A stretch of 64,000 nt of DNA from an uncultured Dysgonomonas sp. (GCF_934668725.1 NZ_CAKUOF010000009.1:137028-201027); one strand, 5' to 3'; shown: positions 26,809 to 36,547, counted from the stretch's first letter. Numbers and translations: made by a program. The notes: generated from the letters alone by a model not told the origin.

Positions 26809-27204
26809 TTATTTTTCCATTTTGTAACAATAAAAATGTAACCCGTTAGTCCCTTCTTCCAGCTCAATAGTAAAATAATCGTTTACAATCCATACCTTTT
26901 TTCTGTAACTGTAATGGTTTGCTGATTGCGTCAGATAGCGGATAAACAAGTCTTCATCTTTAGTATTGTAAAAATGAATGCAAGCATGAAAACATATATT
27001 TTCCTGAGAAATATCGAAAGTGACGGAAGCCTCTATTTTGTCGAAGCTGACTTCCACGGAATCCGAGTGCATGCCGTTTTTCCTGTACTGCATATAGCAT
27101 ACGGGATAAGTTATAAACTTTTCCTTAACTGCCTGATGAGTCAGGCTAAGAGTTGAACAAGCCTGTTCAACCAGGTATTTGAAATCATCGTCTCTTTGAT
27201 TCAT
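26809..27204 (-). CDS. unknown protein, first of a tandem paralogous pair
   Basis: A 131-residue unrecognised protein, similar over its length to the one encoded 8 nt downstream (DFKYLVEQ, YPVCYMQYRKNG, VEVSFDKIEASVTFDI, EDLFIRYLTQSANHYSY, VWIVNDYFTIEL). Conserved aromatic residues and the alternating strand pattern suggest a compact domain. The two genes form one minus-strand unit between an excisionase-like pair and an MNT-HEPN gene. No catalytic motif is visible. Confidence 0.6.
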   Translation of the reverse strand: MNQRDDDFKYLVEQACSTLSLTHQAVKEKFITYPVCYMQYRKNGMHSDSVEVSFDKIEASVTFDISQENICFHACIHFYNTKDEDLFIRYLTQSANHYSYRKKVWIVNDYFTIELEEGTNGLHFYCYKMEK

Positions 27205-27406
27205 AAACGTCCGCTTTTGGGCCTGCTAAGGGCAGCAAGCCGTTATGATTAATCTTTTAGCTGTCTGTTCGTCTGTGGACATCGTGTTATTTGCATACAA
27301 ATAGGTGTGTCGCAAATAAATAATCACAGTACGGAGTTTATTATCACAAATATAAATATATATTTTCTATTTAATTCTTAATTTTGTAATATCAACAGTG
27401 GAACTT

Positions 27407-28285
27407 ATGAAAAAATCTATTTCGCATCTGCCAAAGGCTCGACAGGAAGATATATATTACCTTGTCTCCAAAATAAGGCAACGCTTACCGGAAGTTCAGA
27501 TGATTATACTTTACGGCAGCTACGCTACAGGCAAGTATGTGGAATATGACGAACGTATGGAATTCGGTATTCCTACCGCATTTATGTCCGATTATGATAT
27601 ATTGGTGGTCATAGGAGACGGTACATTTAAGAAAGTACAACAGGGTTTAGATAATATTGAAGCTCTGTATTACAAAAAACCCGAAACGCAGGCTCCTGTT
27701 CAGTTTATTCTTGACGATATTAAGATACTCAACCGCCAGCTGGAAGAAGGACGGTATTTTTATACACAACTTAAAAAGGAAGGCATTGTATTGTACGATA
27801 GCGGAAAATTTAAGCTTGCCCGTAGAAGGAAATTGAATTTTAAAGAAATACAAGAACAAGCACAGGAATATTTTGAGGATAAATTTAATAGGGGTAATAG
27901 CTTTTTAGCTGATGTAAAAAATGCTTACAATAGAGAGGACTATAAACAAGCATCTTTCTATTTACATCAAGCCAGCGAAAATTACTACCATAGCATCCGT
28001 TTGGCAACTACGCTAAGGAGTACTAAACAACACAATCTGGATAAATTGGCTACAGCTGTCAGACGCTATTCCAAAGAACTGGCTTTAGTCTTTCCTCGTG
28101 ATACCGAAGAAGAAAAGCGATTGTTTGAACTGCTGAAAGCGGCTTATATAGAGGCACGTTATAATTCAAAATTTCTGGTTACCAAAGAGGATATAGAAGC
28201 ATTGATACCGAAAGTGGAGCTTCTCCGGGATATTACAAAACGTATCTGCGAACAAAAGATTCAGGAATACGGGGAGATGGAATAA
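27407..28285 (+). CDS. nucleotidyltransferase-HEPN fusion protein
   Basis: A 292-residue two-domain protein. The N-terminal minimal nucleotidyltransferase (residues about 1-120) has IILYGSYATGKYVEYDER and the catalytic SDYDILVVIG, so the GS and DxD-like residues are present. The C-terminal HEPN domain (about 150-290) has FYLHQASENYYHSIRLATTL and KQHNLDKLA. In known systems MNT and HEPN are often separate genes making a toxin-antitoxin pair in which MNT AMPylates HEPN; single-chain fusions are common in Bacteroidetes. The ATG at 27407 is chosen over an in-frame GTG at 27398. TAATTTTG at 27379-27386 is a plausible -7 element. Confidence 0.8.
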   Translation: MKKSISHLPKARQEDIYYLVSKIRQRLPEVQMIILYGSYATGKYVEYDERMEFGIPTAFMSDYDILVVIGDGTFKKVQQGLDNIEALYYKKPETQAPVQFILDDIKILNRQLEEGRYFYTQLKKEGIVLYDSGKFKLARRRKLNFKEIQEQAQEYFEDKFNRGNSFLADVKNAYNREDYKQASFYLHQASENYYHSIRLATTLRSTKQHNLDKLATAVRRYSKELALVFPRDTEEEKRLFELLKAAYIEARYNSKFLVTKEDIEALIPKVELLRDITKRICEQKIQEYGEME

Positions 28286-28388
28286 AAAGCCAACATAAAA
28301 CAATTGTGCATTGTGTGTTGTTAAAATCTCATTAACGCAACAAGTATTTGAATGCGTCAAAATATAACAACTTAAAAAATAATGAACT

Positions 28389-28823
28389 ATGGCTGTAATC
28401 AATCCACATATTAATTTCAATGGAAATGCCGAAGAAGCCTTCAATTTTTACAAATCTGTATTTGGTGGAGCGTTCATAAATATAGTACGCTTCAAAGATA
28501 TATCAAGCCCTGAATATCCGGTATCAGAAAATGAGGCTAATAAGTTAATGCACATTGCTTTGCCAATCGGCAAGAATATTTTAATAGGCAATGACGTTCC
28601 CGAAAGTATGGGACGAGTAAATGAAAATGAAAACAGGTCTAAGATATCTGTCAAGGCCGAAAGCCGTGAGGAAGCCTACAAACTATTTAACGGGCTTTCA
28701 GCAGGCGGAGAAATTGAAGTACCTATTGGCGACAGTCCCTTAGTAGGTTCATTCTCATGGGGTTCATCTTTTGGAATGTTTAGAGACAAATTCGGTATTG
28801 AATGGATTATAGGTTTTGACTAA
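28389..28823 (+). CDS. VOC-superfamily (PhnB-like glyoxalase) protein
   Basis: A 144-residue PhnB-type VOC protein. It begins AVINPHINFNGNAEEAFNFYKSVFGG, a signature of this subgroup, continues with LMHIALPIGKNILIGNDVPESMG and ends FGMFRDKFGIEWIIGF. Such proteins form metal-site or resistance-type folds, but the subgroup's function is unknown. Free-standing, with its own terminator. Confidence 0.85.
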   Translation: MAVINPHINFNGNAEEAFNFYKSVFGGAFINIVRFKDISSPEYPVSENEANKLMHIALPIGKNILIGNDVPESMGRVNENENRSKISVKAESREEAYKLFNGLSAGGEIEVPIGDSPLVGSFSWGSSFGMFRDKFGIEWIIGFD

Positions 28824-28832
28824 AAATAAAAA

Positions 28833-28860
28833 TAGGCTACCAAACAAAATTGATAGCCTA
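28833..28860 (+). terminator. terminator of the PhnB-like gene
   Basis: Arms TAGGCTA and TAGCCTA with a 14-nt loop, 10 nt beyond the stop codon. Stem is short but well placed. Confidence 0.55.
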
Positions 28861-28943
28861 CCATATTCAGATAATTGAATACTCCAAACAATCATCATCA
28901 AACTTTATACTTATTCTTCCTTCTTTATTTGTCGTTGTCATAG

Positions 28944-29462
28944 CTATTGATCCTTTTTAGGTTTAACATATCCAACTGGGTTTCTAGGCTTTTCTTCCAA
29001 TTCTTTCTTACTCGCTAATTCAGTCAAAGCCTGATACACTTCGTTGAACTGCATATTAGTCTCAATCATAAAGGTTTCTAATTTCTGATTAAGTTCAGAA
29101 TATCCTATAACATATTGACGAAGTGCAACAAAAGCCCTCATGATAGATATATTCACTTCAATTGCAGTAGGAGAACGTAAGACACCAGATAACATTGCAA
29201 CTCCTTCTTGAGTAAAAGCGAGTGGCGTTATGGGCGAATATTTTATGCTTTCGGGTAGCTTATCGCAAATTGCGACAAGCTCCGTCCATTCCTCTTTTGT
29301 AAGTTGAAACATAAAATCAGATGGAAATCTTTCTTTATTCCGTTTCACTTGTTCCTTCAATCTTCTTGTCTCTACTCCATACATTTCAGCCAGATCAAAA
29401 TCTAACATCACATTTAAACCTCTGATTTGGTATATTCTATTTTGGATTATTTGTAGTTCCAT
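28944..29462 (-). CDS. ORF6N-domain protein (phage-type DNA-binding)
   Basis: A 172-residue ORF6N protein. The N-terminal ORF6N domain (residues about 5-90) is clear: NRIYQIRGLNVMLDFDLAEMYGVETRRLKEQVKRN, RFPSDFMFQLT, then TPLAFTQEGVAMLSGVL. The C-terminal part is a coiled coil (residues about 115-155). These proteins are common in phages and Bacteroidetes mobile DNA. The gene start overlaps the end of an integrase remnant by 26 nt. Confidence 0.85.
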   Translation of the reverse strand: MELQIIQNRIYQIRGLNVMLDFDLAEMYGVETRRLKEQVKRNKERFPSDFMFQLTKEEWTELVAICDKLPESIKYSPITPLAFTQEGVAMLSGVLRSPTAIEVNISIMRAFVALRQYVIGYSELNQKLETFMIETNMQFNEVYQALTELASKKELEEKPRNPVGYVKPKKDQ

Positions 29463-29796
29463 TATTTTCTATATTAGAGTTATTACCAAACAATTTATTA
29501 TCAACACACATCATGTCCTCTAAGATGCTTTCATCCAATACTCTAGCATAATGTTGAGTCATTCGGGTAGATGAATGCCCTAGCATTTTAGCGACATTTT
29601 CCATAGTAACTTTATTGGCGAGCGTAACCGATGTGGCAAACGAGTGACGCGCGCAATGAGTAATAACAAGAGAAACGGTAACTAGCGAAACACAGCGAAT
29701 AAAACGTAACTCGTTTATAATTAAACGAATTGCTCTAATTTGCTGTTTTGTTAAAAAGCAGGATATTGCCAAATACAGCAGTATTTGAATTACCAA
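29437..29796 (-). pseudogene. C-terminal fragment of a tyrosine recombinase
   Basis: Only the catalytic C-terminus remains: THCARHSFATSVTLANKV, then VAKMLGHSSTRMTQHYARV with the H-x-x-R box, the second His and the Tyr nucleophile. The Arg-I region and the core- and arm-binding domains are absent, and the first 45 residues of the open frame do not fit an integrase. It therefore marks an older integration event beside two intact recombinases. Confidence 0.72.
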
Positions 29797-29959
29797 TCCG
29801 TTACCTCAATAATTACCGAATCGGAATAGGTAACTCGTAGTTGATTGGAGAAATATAGTTAGGGTTCGTATGTTCTGATTCACAGCATTTTGCATAACAA
29901 AGAGCACTTGTAAAACAGGTAACTTTGCCTTCCGGCAAAGCCCACAAAATTATAAGTGT

Positions 29960-31189
29960 ATGAAACAAGAAAAATTCAAGGTTTTACTTTACCTGAAAAA
30001 AAGCAGTCCTGATAAATCAGGCAAAACTCCCATCATGGGAAGAATCACTATCGGAAGGTCCATGTCCCAATTCAGCCTGAAACTTTCCTGTACTCCTGGG
30101 TTGTGGAATCCCCGCGAAAGTCGCCTGGATGGAAAGAGCCGTGAAGCAGTAGTAACCAATGCAAAAATAGAGAAACTGTTGCTTGCCGTCCATTCGGCTT
30201 ATGATACACTCATAGAGCGCAACCAGCCTTTTGATGCTACGTCCGTCAAAAACCTGTTTCAGGGAAGTATGGGAGCACAAACAACCCTGCTTGCACTTCT
30301 TGACAGGCATATGGAAGGGCTACGAGCCCGTATCGGAATAGATGTTGCCCCGACCACCTTAAGTGGGTATGTGTACACCCACCGTTCATTAGGCAAATTC
30401 ATCAAGAAGAAGTTCAAGACCAAAGATATTGCCTTCGGGCAATTGAACGAGCTGTTCATCCGGGAGTATCAGGACTTCGTTCTTCTCGAACAGGGCTATT
30501 CAATGGATACCGTTCGCCACTATCTGGCTATCCTGAAAAAGATGTGTAAGATTGCCTTCAAAGAGGGTATTTCCGAAAAACTGTATTTTGCCCATTATAA
30601 ACTGCCCAAACAGAAAGAAGCCACCCCAAAAGCATTAAGCAGAGAGAGCTTCGAGAAAATCCGAGATTTGGAGATTGCCCCTAACCGTCATTCTCATCTG
30701 CTTACCCGTGACTTGTTTCTATTCGCTTGCTATACCGGTACTTCTTATGCGGATATAGTTCGCATAACAGAAGAGAATCTTTTTACAGATGAAGAAGATA
30801 ATCTTTGGCTTAAATACCGCAGGAAGAAAACCGATTTCCAAGCCCGTGTCAAATTATTGCCCGAAGCCATCACTCTGCTTGAAAAATATAAAGAAGAGGA
30901 CAGAGAAACATTGTTCCCGATACAATCAGCAGAAGTGGTACAATTAAATATGCGGGGATTACGTGTTATGGCAGATATAAAGCAGCCAATCTCCTATCAT
31001 TCAGGAAGACATAGCTTTGCCAGTTTAATTACGCTCGAAGAGGGAGTCCCGATAGAAACGATCAGTAGGATGCTCGGGCACAGCAACATCAAAACAACTC
31101 AGGTCTATGCCCGTGTTACTCCTAAAAAGCTTTTCGAGGATATGGATAAATTTATTGAAGTAACCAGAGATTTACAATTAGTTCTATAA
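29960..31189 (+). CDS. tyrosine recombinase / integrase (first of two)
   Basis: A 409-residue integrase of the Bacteroidetes mobile-element type: an arm-type DNA-binding domain (residues about 1-90), a SAM-like core-binding domain (about 110-210) and the catalytic domain (about 225-400). Catalytic boxes: FACYTGTSYADIVRI, YHSGRHSFASLI, MLGHSNIKTTQVYARV. The residue of box I usually held by Arg is Ser, as described for CTnDOT integrase. A lysine in YRRKKTDF fits the beta2-3 position. The adjacent second integrase is on the same strand 123 nt downstream. A small hairpin with CTTTGCC/GGCAAAG lies just upstream at 29922-29940. Confidence 0.88.
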   Translation: MKQEKFKVLLYLKKSSPDKSGKTPIMGRITIGRSMSQFSLKLSCTPGLWNPRESRLDGKSREAVVTNAKIEKLLLAVHSAYDTLIERNQPFDATSVKNLFQGSMGAQTTLLALLDRHMEGLRARIGIDVAPTTLSGYVYTHRSLGKFIKKKFKTKDIAFGQLNELFIREYQDFVLLEQGYSMDTVRHYLAILKKMCKIAFKEGISEKLYFAHYKLPKQKEATPKALSRESFEKIRDLEIAPNRHSHLLTRDLFLFACYTGTSYADIVRITEENLFTDEEDNLWLKYRRKKTDFQARVKLLPEAITLLEKYKEEDRETLFPIQSAEVVQLNMRGLRVMADIKQPISYHSGRHSFASLITLEEGVPIETISRMLGHSNIKTTQVYARVTPKKLFEDMDKFIEVTRDLQLVL

Positions 31190-31312
31190 AGTCAAGGTCG
31201 CTCTTTTTATTATCGGTTAAGGATTTTATTTATTGATAGATCTGTTTGAATACATATCATTAAATGCTTTTCTTACTTGTATCAAAACAAAATCATTCAA
31301 AAATATATAATT

Positions 31313-32536
31313 ATGAGATCAACATTCAAAATATTGTTTTACATCAATAAAAACAAAATTAAGGCAGATGGCACAACAGCTATTCTGTGCCGGATCAGTA
31401 TAGACGGCAAACAAACAGTCATAACCACAGGTATCTATTGCAGTCCTAAAGATTGGAATACAAGGAAAGGAACCATTAAAATAGAAAGGGAAAATAATAA
31501 GCTTATAACCTATCGTAACCGTATCGAGAACACCTACAATCATATATTGAGAGAACAGGGAGTTATCAGCGCAGAGCTATTAAAAAACACTATCATTGGG
31601 GTTAACTCTATCCCAACCATGCTCTTACAGGCAGGAGACGTGGAACGTGAACGCCTGCGACTTCGCTCCATCGAAATAAACTCCACAACCAGCTACCGAC
31701 AATCGGGAATATCACAACGGAACCTGAAAGAGTTCCTATGCTCCAGAGGGATGAAGGATATTGCCTTCTCTGATATTACCGAAGAGTTTGGCGAATCATT
31801 CAAACTCTATTTGAAAACCATAGGAGAACGCAAATCGGGTTATATCAATAAATGTATCACCTGGCTCAACAGGCTTATTTATATTGCCATCGATCAGGAA
31901 GTATTAAGAAGTAATCCGTTGGAAGAGGTGAGGTATGAAAAGAAAGAACCACCCAAGCACAAACACATAAGCAAAGATGATTTTAAACGGCTGCTGGAAA
32001 CACCCATGCCAGAAGAACGGTTGGAGCTGGTCCGCAGGGCTTTTATCTTCTCAACATTGACCGGGTTGGCTTATGTCGATATATACGGATTGTATCCGCA
32101 CCATATCCAAAAAACATCCGAAGGTAGATTGTATATCCGAAAACGCAGGGTAAAGACCAATGTAGAGGCATTTATACCCCTGCATCCGATAGCGGAGCAA
32201 ATCCTTCTGCTATACAATACCACAGATGAAAGTAGTCCCGTGTTTCGATTACCTGTCCGTGATAAAATCTGGTACGAGATAAACCAGATAGGTACATTAA
32301 TAGACCTGAAAGAGAATCTTTCCTACCATCAAAGCAGGCACAGTTTCGGAACATTATTGCTTTCGGCAGGTGTCTCGATAGAAAGCGTTGCCAAAATGAT
32401 GGGGCATGCCAATATCAATACAACACAAGTGTATGCACAGATCACAGAGCAGAAAATATCGCAAGATATGGATAAAGTAATCGAACGGAGAAAAACGATG
32501 CAAAACACAGCAAATCAAACCGCAATAACAATATAA
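31313..32536 (+). CDS. tyrosine recombinase / integrase (second of two)
   Basis: A 407-residue integrase of the same type but clearly diverged from its neighbour. The arm-binding domain begins STFKILFYINKNKIKADG, and the catalytic part shows FSTLTGLAYVDIYGL (box I, Ala in place of Arg), YHQSRHSFGTLL and MMGHANINTTQVYAQI. RVKTNVEAFIPL carries the beta2-3 lysine. Start is ATG 31313; the upstream in-frame codon at 31277 adds 12 residues outside the domain. Two tandem integrases are typical of Bacteroides elements that need both recombinases. Confidence 0.85.
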   Translation: MRSTFKILFYINKNKIKADGTTAILCRISIDGKQTVITTGIYCSPKDWNTRKGTIKIERENNKLITYRNRIENTYNHILREQGVISAELLKNTIIGVNSIPTMLLQAGDVERERLRLRSIEINSTTSYRQSGISQRNLKEFLCSRGMKDIAFSDITEEFGESFKLYLKTIGERKSGYINKCITWLNRLIYIAIDQEVLRSNPLEEVRYEKKEPPKHKHISKDDFKRLLETPMPEERLELVRRAFIFSTLTGLAYVDIYGLYPHHIQKTSEGRLYIRKRRVKTNVEAFIPLHPIAEQILLLYNTTDESSPVFRLPVRDKIWYEINQIGTLIDLKENLSYHQSRHSFGTLLLSAGVSIESVAKMMGHANINTTQVYAQITEQKISQDMDKVIERRKTMQNTANQTAITI

Positions 32537-32538
32537 CC

Positions 32539-32904
32539 ATGAAAGAAGAAAAAAGAGAAGTAATTATAATGACAGATAATGGAACAGTTATCGTTCCGGG
32601 TGAAACAAAAATGAGTATTGCTGAGATTGCAGATCTGTTCGGCATTTACTACCGGACAGCGAAACGACATATCCGTACCATCGAAAAATCGGGTATTGCA
32701 GGCGGGGACTATACAATGATCTGTACGGCCGATGGTCAAAAAATCTATCCTGAATACTATGGTTTAGAAATGATTATTGCTCTTGCTTTCCGGATTCATT
32801 CAAGAAATGCAGAGATGTTTAGAGAATGGCTATGCAAAAAAGCTACACAAAAAGAGATTCTCGAAATGCCGATAATATCCATTCAAAATTATATGTTGAA
32901 TTGA
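32539..32904 (+). CDS. small helix-turn-helix protein downstream of the integrases
   Basis: A 121-residue protein with a helix-turn-helix segment (MSIAEIADLFGIYYRTAKRHIRTIEKSGI, residues about 25-53) and a C-terminal part YPEYYGLEMIIALAFRIHSR that resembles the DNA-binding region of RhuM-type proteins. It begins 2 nt after the integrase stop, so it is co-transcribed and may regulate integration. The family is not certain. A terminator follows. Confidence 0.65.
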   Translation: MKEEKREVIIMTDNGTVIVPGETKMSIAEIADLFGIYYRTAKRHIRTIEKSGIAGGDYTMICTADGQKIYPEYYGLEMIIALAFRIHSRNAEMFREWLCKKATQKEILEMPIISIQNYMLN

Positions 32905-32998
32905 AGTCCCCCTTCTCATAAAATATCTCATAATTTAAATTACTCTCAGAGAGTCGGATATTGGGAATCAGTATCAGCTATATCCTCCAAAAGGGTGA

Positions 32999-33043
32999 AA
33001 AAGGGAGCCTGTCCTATAAATATAAATCGAATAGCTCCCTTTT
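32999..33043 (+). terminator. terminator of the integrase operon
   Basis: AAAAGGGAGC at 32999-33008 pairs with GCTCCCTTTT at 33034-33043, 95 nt beyond the stop of the small HTH gene and with a T run at the end. It separates the plus-strand integrase genes from the minus-strand defence genes. Confidence 0.7.
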
Positions 33044-33158
33044 GTCAAATATCAAATCAACTATACTTATATTCTCCAAAGATGTCACATATTGATAAAT
33101 GCTTGGCCTTATTTTGTATTTTATATGTTTGAAAACATTAATACTTACGAACGGAGTA

Positions 33159-33476
33159 TTATTGATATTTTTCTATCGCTTCCTTATATAGATTATCCGC
33201 TTCATCTTTAAACCGATCTTTATTTGAAAGAAAACTAGTAAATTTCTCAGCTATATGTTTGTAAATAATTTGATGAGCTTTATTTGCAAGTTTACTCTCA
33301 TCATATGGATCTAATTCAAAATCCTCACTGGATGCATAATCCAATAGTTTTAGTAAATCATCTTTTTCTATCTGATCTATTTCCGTCCATATATCAGACT
33401 GGCTCTTATCTTTGATGAAAAAGCCTTTGTTATTCTCAATCTTTAAGTATTTCATATGTTCTGTTTTTTCTTTCAT
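33159..33476 (-). CDS. small partner protein of the PHP/ATPase gene
   Basis: A 105-residue acidic, mostly helical protein without signal or membrane segment. It begins MKYLKIENNKGFF (second ATG at 33455) and has DDLLKLLDYASS, LANKAHQIIYKHIAEKF and FKDEADNLYKEAIEKY. I do not know a named family. It overlaps the end of the PHP/ATPase gene, so it is translated with it and is probably its partner (assembly factor, adaptor or antitoxin). Confidence 0.65.
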   Translation of the reverse strand: MKEKTEHMKYLKIENNKGFFIKDKSQSDIWTEIDQIEKDDLLKLLDYASSEDFELDPYDESKLANKAHQIIYKHIAEKFTSFLSNKDRFKDEADNLYKEAIEKYQ

Positions 33477-35448
33477 AATAAGCTTCTTGTCCAGCTTCTA
33501 AACAATTGAATAAGATATCTAAATTTTGAATCTCTTCATCATTAGCATTTTTTAAAATTTTACTTGTTGGATGTCCATAATAAACTTTATATTCAACATT
33601 TCCTTCGTTTACATTCTTCTGAGTGTATAAGAGATAATCTGGCTTTATTGATGCTCCAACAGTATTATTATGGGTAACTACCACAACCGGAATTTCTTTA
33701 GATATTTCCTTTATCAACTCATTTACTTCATTCTTTAAGAAAATATTATCAAAAGAAGATTCGGGCTCATCTATTAATAATAGATCATATTTCAAAGCAT
33801 CATTTATTTCATATAATAAATTAAATTCTGAACGTTCTCCTCCCGAAACTTCAAATCCATATTTATTCAGTGTTTTATACTCTATATCTATAAAATATTT
33901 ATAATACTCAGTTTCTTCAAGTCCTACATTTTTTAGAGATATTAGAAATTTATAGGGGTCACCATAATTATTGAAAGAATCACTAAAGGCAAGCCGTCTC
34001 CGACTTTTTGTACCTAATTGGCTAGCTCCTGTATATTTTTTAGTTCTTGCAACAACTCGAAAACCTCTGATTTCTTTGCTATCAATCTCTTTCTCTGTCT
34101 GTAAATGTTTAACTAATTTCGTAAATTTAGATACTTTTACCTTATCTAACTGAACTTTCAGAAAATCAACATCATCAATTATTGTGGTTGTAGAACGGAA
34201 CCTCAAATCATCTTTTATTCCATTCATTAAATCATTGATCCAAATCTTCTTTAAATTATTTTCATAAGATCGATTATGAGTATTAATTAATTCAAGGAGT
34301 AACGATTTTAAGTTTTCTACTGAAATATGTTTATCAATAATACTTCTGTACTCTTTATTTTCAAATAGTAGTTTTGTCGCATTTATCAACTTTTTAAGAC
34401 TATCGAGATCATCTACTTCAAAAGTAGCCTCATTATATAACTTACATTTTGAGAAAGCATCTAATTTATCATTCTCTGTTGCATATCTTTTTAATGAATC
34501 AATATATTTTTCAACCCTTAAATTATTTTCTTTCAGGTCTATTTCATTGATGTCATATACAACATCTTTGAACTCTTTAAGATAGTTTTCAGAAACAAGG
34601 CTATGTCGTGTAGTTACCAAATCCTTAAATTTCTCCTCGTCATTTTGTAATAAGGAAAACTGCTTCAAATACTTAACATTATCAAATCCTCGGCAAATTT
34701 TCTCTAAGGTAAATGTTTTTCCCGAAGATCTTTCTCCTATAATTACATTTAACCCTGTTGATAATATTACACCATCATCTGTAGCTTGAAAGAATTCATT
34801 ACTTTCTTCTTTGGAAATAAATATTTTAGCTTTATCGAAAAGACACCCTTTTATTGCTCTTAGAGTAGAATCTGTAGCATCAACATACGTTTGTCTAGTT
34901 GGAAAATCCGACATATCTTCTACAAAACGACAATCACTGAAAATAACAGGAGTAAGTTTGTCTGATTCTTTCAGGCAAGTCTTGAACTTTCTTAAACTCG
35001 TCACTTCTCCCGCAAAGATATTATCTCCTAATTTTAATAAGGTTTCTTCTTTTATGATTGGCTTCTTATCATAATGGGGTATCAAGAGGTATTTATTCAG
35101 AATGGGGAAGATTTCGATTAATTGCTCATAGGTGATACAATCATGTTTTGTTTTAATCAGACTTTCTATCTTTTTACATTTTATATTAAAATCCTCAAGA
35201 TCTTCATTCTCTGAGATCAATAATATATGCCCTCCTTCCAAATCAATTTCTATTCCAGGAAATACTTTTACTGAAAGTTCCCGACATATTTCTTCAAATT
35301 GAGCCTTGTCAAAAAGATTGTGATTAGTAATGGCAATACAATCAATATCCAACTTTTCAACATAATCTTTAAGTGAATTCAAACTAAAGAAAAAAGTTCC
35401 ATCACTTATTGATGGGACTGTATGTATATGCAAATCTATTTTTTTCAA
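33436..35448 (-). CDS. PHP-domain phosphoesterase fused to an ABC/SMC-type ATPase
   Basis: A 670-residue protein. The N-terminal PHP domain (residues about 1-210) has HIHTVPSISDG, ITNHN, and an internal GIEIDLEGGHIL, giving metal-binding His and Asp residues as in PHP exonucleases. The ATPase follows: Walker A VIIGERSSGKTFTL (near residue 235), an SMC-like helical insert (about 290-480), signature EVSGGERSEFNLL and Walker B LLLIDEPESSFD (near 565), then VVVVTHNN. A phosphoesterase regulated by an ABC ATPase is a common defence design. It resembles PHP/ATPase proteins named TrlF, but I am not sure of that assignment. It lies 78 nt after kwaB on the same strand. Confidence 0.75.
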   Translation of the reverse strand: MKKIDLHIHTVPSISDGTFFFSLNSLKDYVEKLDIDCIAITNHNLFDKAQFEEICRELSVKVFPGIEIDLEGGHILLISENEDLEDFNIKCKKIESLIKTKHDCITYEQLIEIFPILNKYLLIPHYDKKPIIKEETLLKLGDNIFAGEVTSLRKFKTCLKESDKLTPVIFSDCRFVEDMSDFPTRQTYVDATDSTLRAIKGCLFDKAKIFISKEESNEFFQATDDGVILSTGLNVIIGERSSGKTFTLEKICRGFDNVKYLKQFSLLQNDEEKFKDLVTTRHSLVSENYLKEFKDVVYDINEIDLKENNLRVEKYIDSLKRYATENDKLDAFSKCKLYNEATFEVDDLDSLKKLINATKLLFENKEYRSIIDKHISVENLKSLLLELINTHNRSYENNLKKIWINDLMNGIKDDLRFRSTTTIIDDVDFLKVQLDKVKVSKFTKLVKHLQTEKEIDSKEIRGFRVVARTKKYTGASQLGTKSRRRLAFSDSFNNYGDPYKFLISLKNVGLEETEYYKYFIDIEYKTLNKYGFEVSGGERSEFNLLYEINDALKYDLLLIDEPESSFDNIFLKNEVNELIKEISKEIPVVVVTHNNTVGASIKPDYLLYTQKNVNEGNVEYKVYYGHPTSKILKNANDEEIQNLDILFNCLEAGQEAYYERKNRTYEILKD

Positions 35449-35526
35449 TTTCTCACTGATTTATATTGGGACATTTATTTTTCTAATATAATATAAAGCA
35501 CCTTAATCCTGAGGTTCAATTAAAAA

Positions 35527-36540
35527 CTACTTATTGACCAATTCTTTTCCGGCAAAGGTTCCATATGCTTTACCTGAGACTTCTCCCGTCTTATAATAAT
35601 CTGCCAGCATTTTTAATATAGTATCTATGTCCTTTTCTTCTTCAATTGCTAATTTTCCATCTTTTACATTTAATTTAACTCCATACTTTCGGCAGACAGT
35701 TTTCATTTTAGTTATTACCTTATCATTAAGAGTCCTATAATTACCAATTCTGGAAATACGGACTAGTTTTTTGTGAATTGCGGGATTACTTTCTATCTTT
35801 TCCTCTATGATTTCCAAACCATCTATCCTTCCTGTACTTTTTAGTTCCAGAACAACATTCTTAGCTTCTTCTTTATATTCATCCTGTAAACCAAGGATTT
35901 GTTCAAAATTTGTTTTCTTTATGACATAAAAAGTATCAGTATAATAAATACAATCTATTTGTTTTTCCAGATTTACTGTCTCACCCTTTAATAGCTCAAG
36001 CTTTTGATTCGTTGTATCAAAAAAGGTTCTGATTAATTTCATTGATTTATGGTTATCCTTTTCATCTATAGCAACCTTTCCTGCCGATATTTTTCGAAAA
36101 GTATATATCCAGTCTTTTTCTTCCAAATCGTTAAACCCGACACAATACGCCCATAATTCGTCATCATTGGATAAAATTGACTCAATACTTTGCATCTTGG
36201 GTGGATTTTTTTGCAACTGGTTATAGACTACATCTGAAAAAGAAAAGACCTTATTCTTCATCGAATAAGTGAATAAATGCTCAGTATCGTCCGATACGAC
36301 ATCATAATCAACTATTTCAAAATCTTTCTTAATAATTCTTTCCAACTGCTCTCTGGATAAATCATATAAATACTGCCGAATCTCGTCATCAATATCTACT
36401 TGGTATACCCGAAAGAGATATTTATCTATAATCCGTGCATTCCTTCTTACATTTTCTTTCAATACTCTTGTTATAAAAAATAAACGCAGGTCTTCTGTTT
36501 CTGTGACAGATACTTTTTCTAAGATTTCTTGTAATGTCAT
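35527..36540 (-). CDS. kwaB: Kiwa defence protein KwaB (DUF4868)
   Basis: A 337-residue soluble protein, close in size to KwaB (about 315), and without signal or membrane segments. It lies 7 nt after a small four-span membrane protein gene, the order and spacing of kwaA-kwaB. Sequence features such as DCIYYTDTFYVIKKTNFEQI and KTVCRKYGVKL agree with the DUF4868 pattern. KwaB is the DNA-binding partner in the Kiwa system, which restricts phage after membrane sensing by KwaA. Assignment rests on context and general resemblance, not alignment. Confidence 0.78.
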   Translation of the reverse strand: MTLQEILEKVSVTETEDLRLFFITRVLKENVRRNARIIDKYLFRVYQVDIDDEIRQYLYDLSREQLERIIKKDFEIVDYDVVSDDTEHLFTYSMKNKVFSFSDVVYNQLQKNPPKMQSIESILSNDDELWAYCVGFNDLEEKDWIYTFRKISAGKVAIDEKDNHKSMKLIRTFFDTTNQKLELLKGETVNLEKQIDCIYYTDTFYVIKKTNFEQILGLQDEYKEEAKNVVLELKSTGRIDGLEIIEEKIESNPAIHKKLVRISRIGNYRTLNDKVITKMKTVCRKYGVKLNVKDGKLAIEEEKDIDTILKMLADYYKTGEVSGKAYGTFAGKELVNK

Positions 36541-36547
36541 AATAGTA

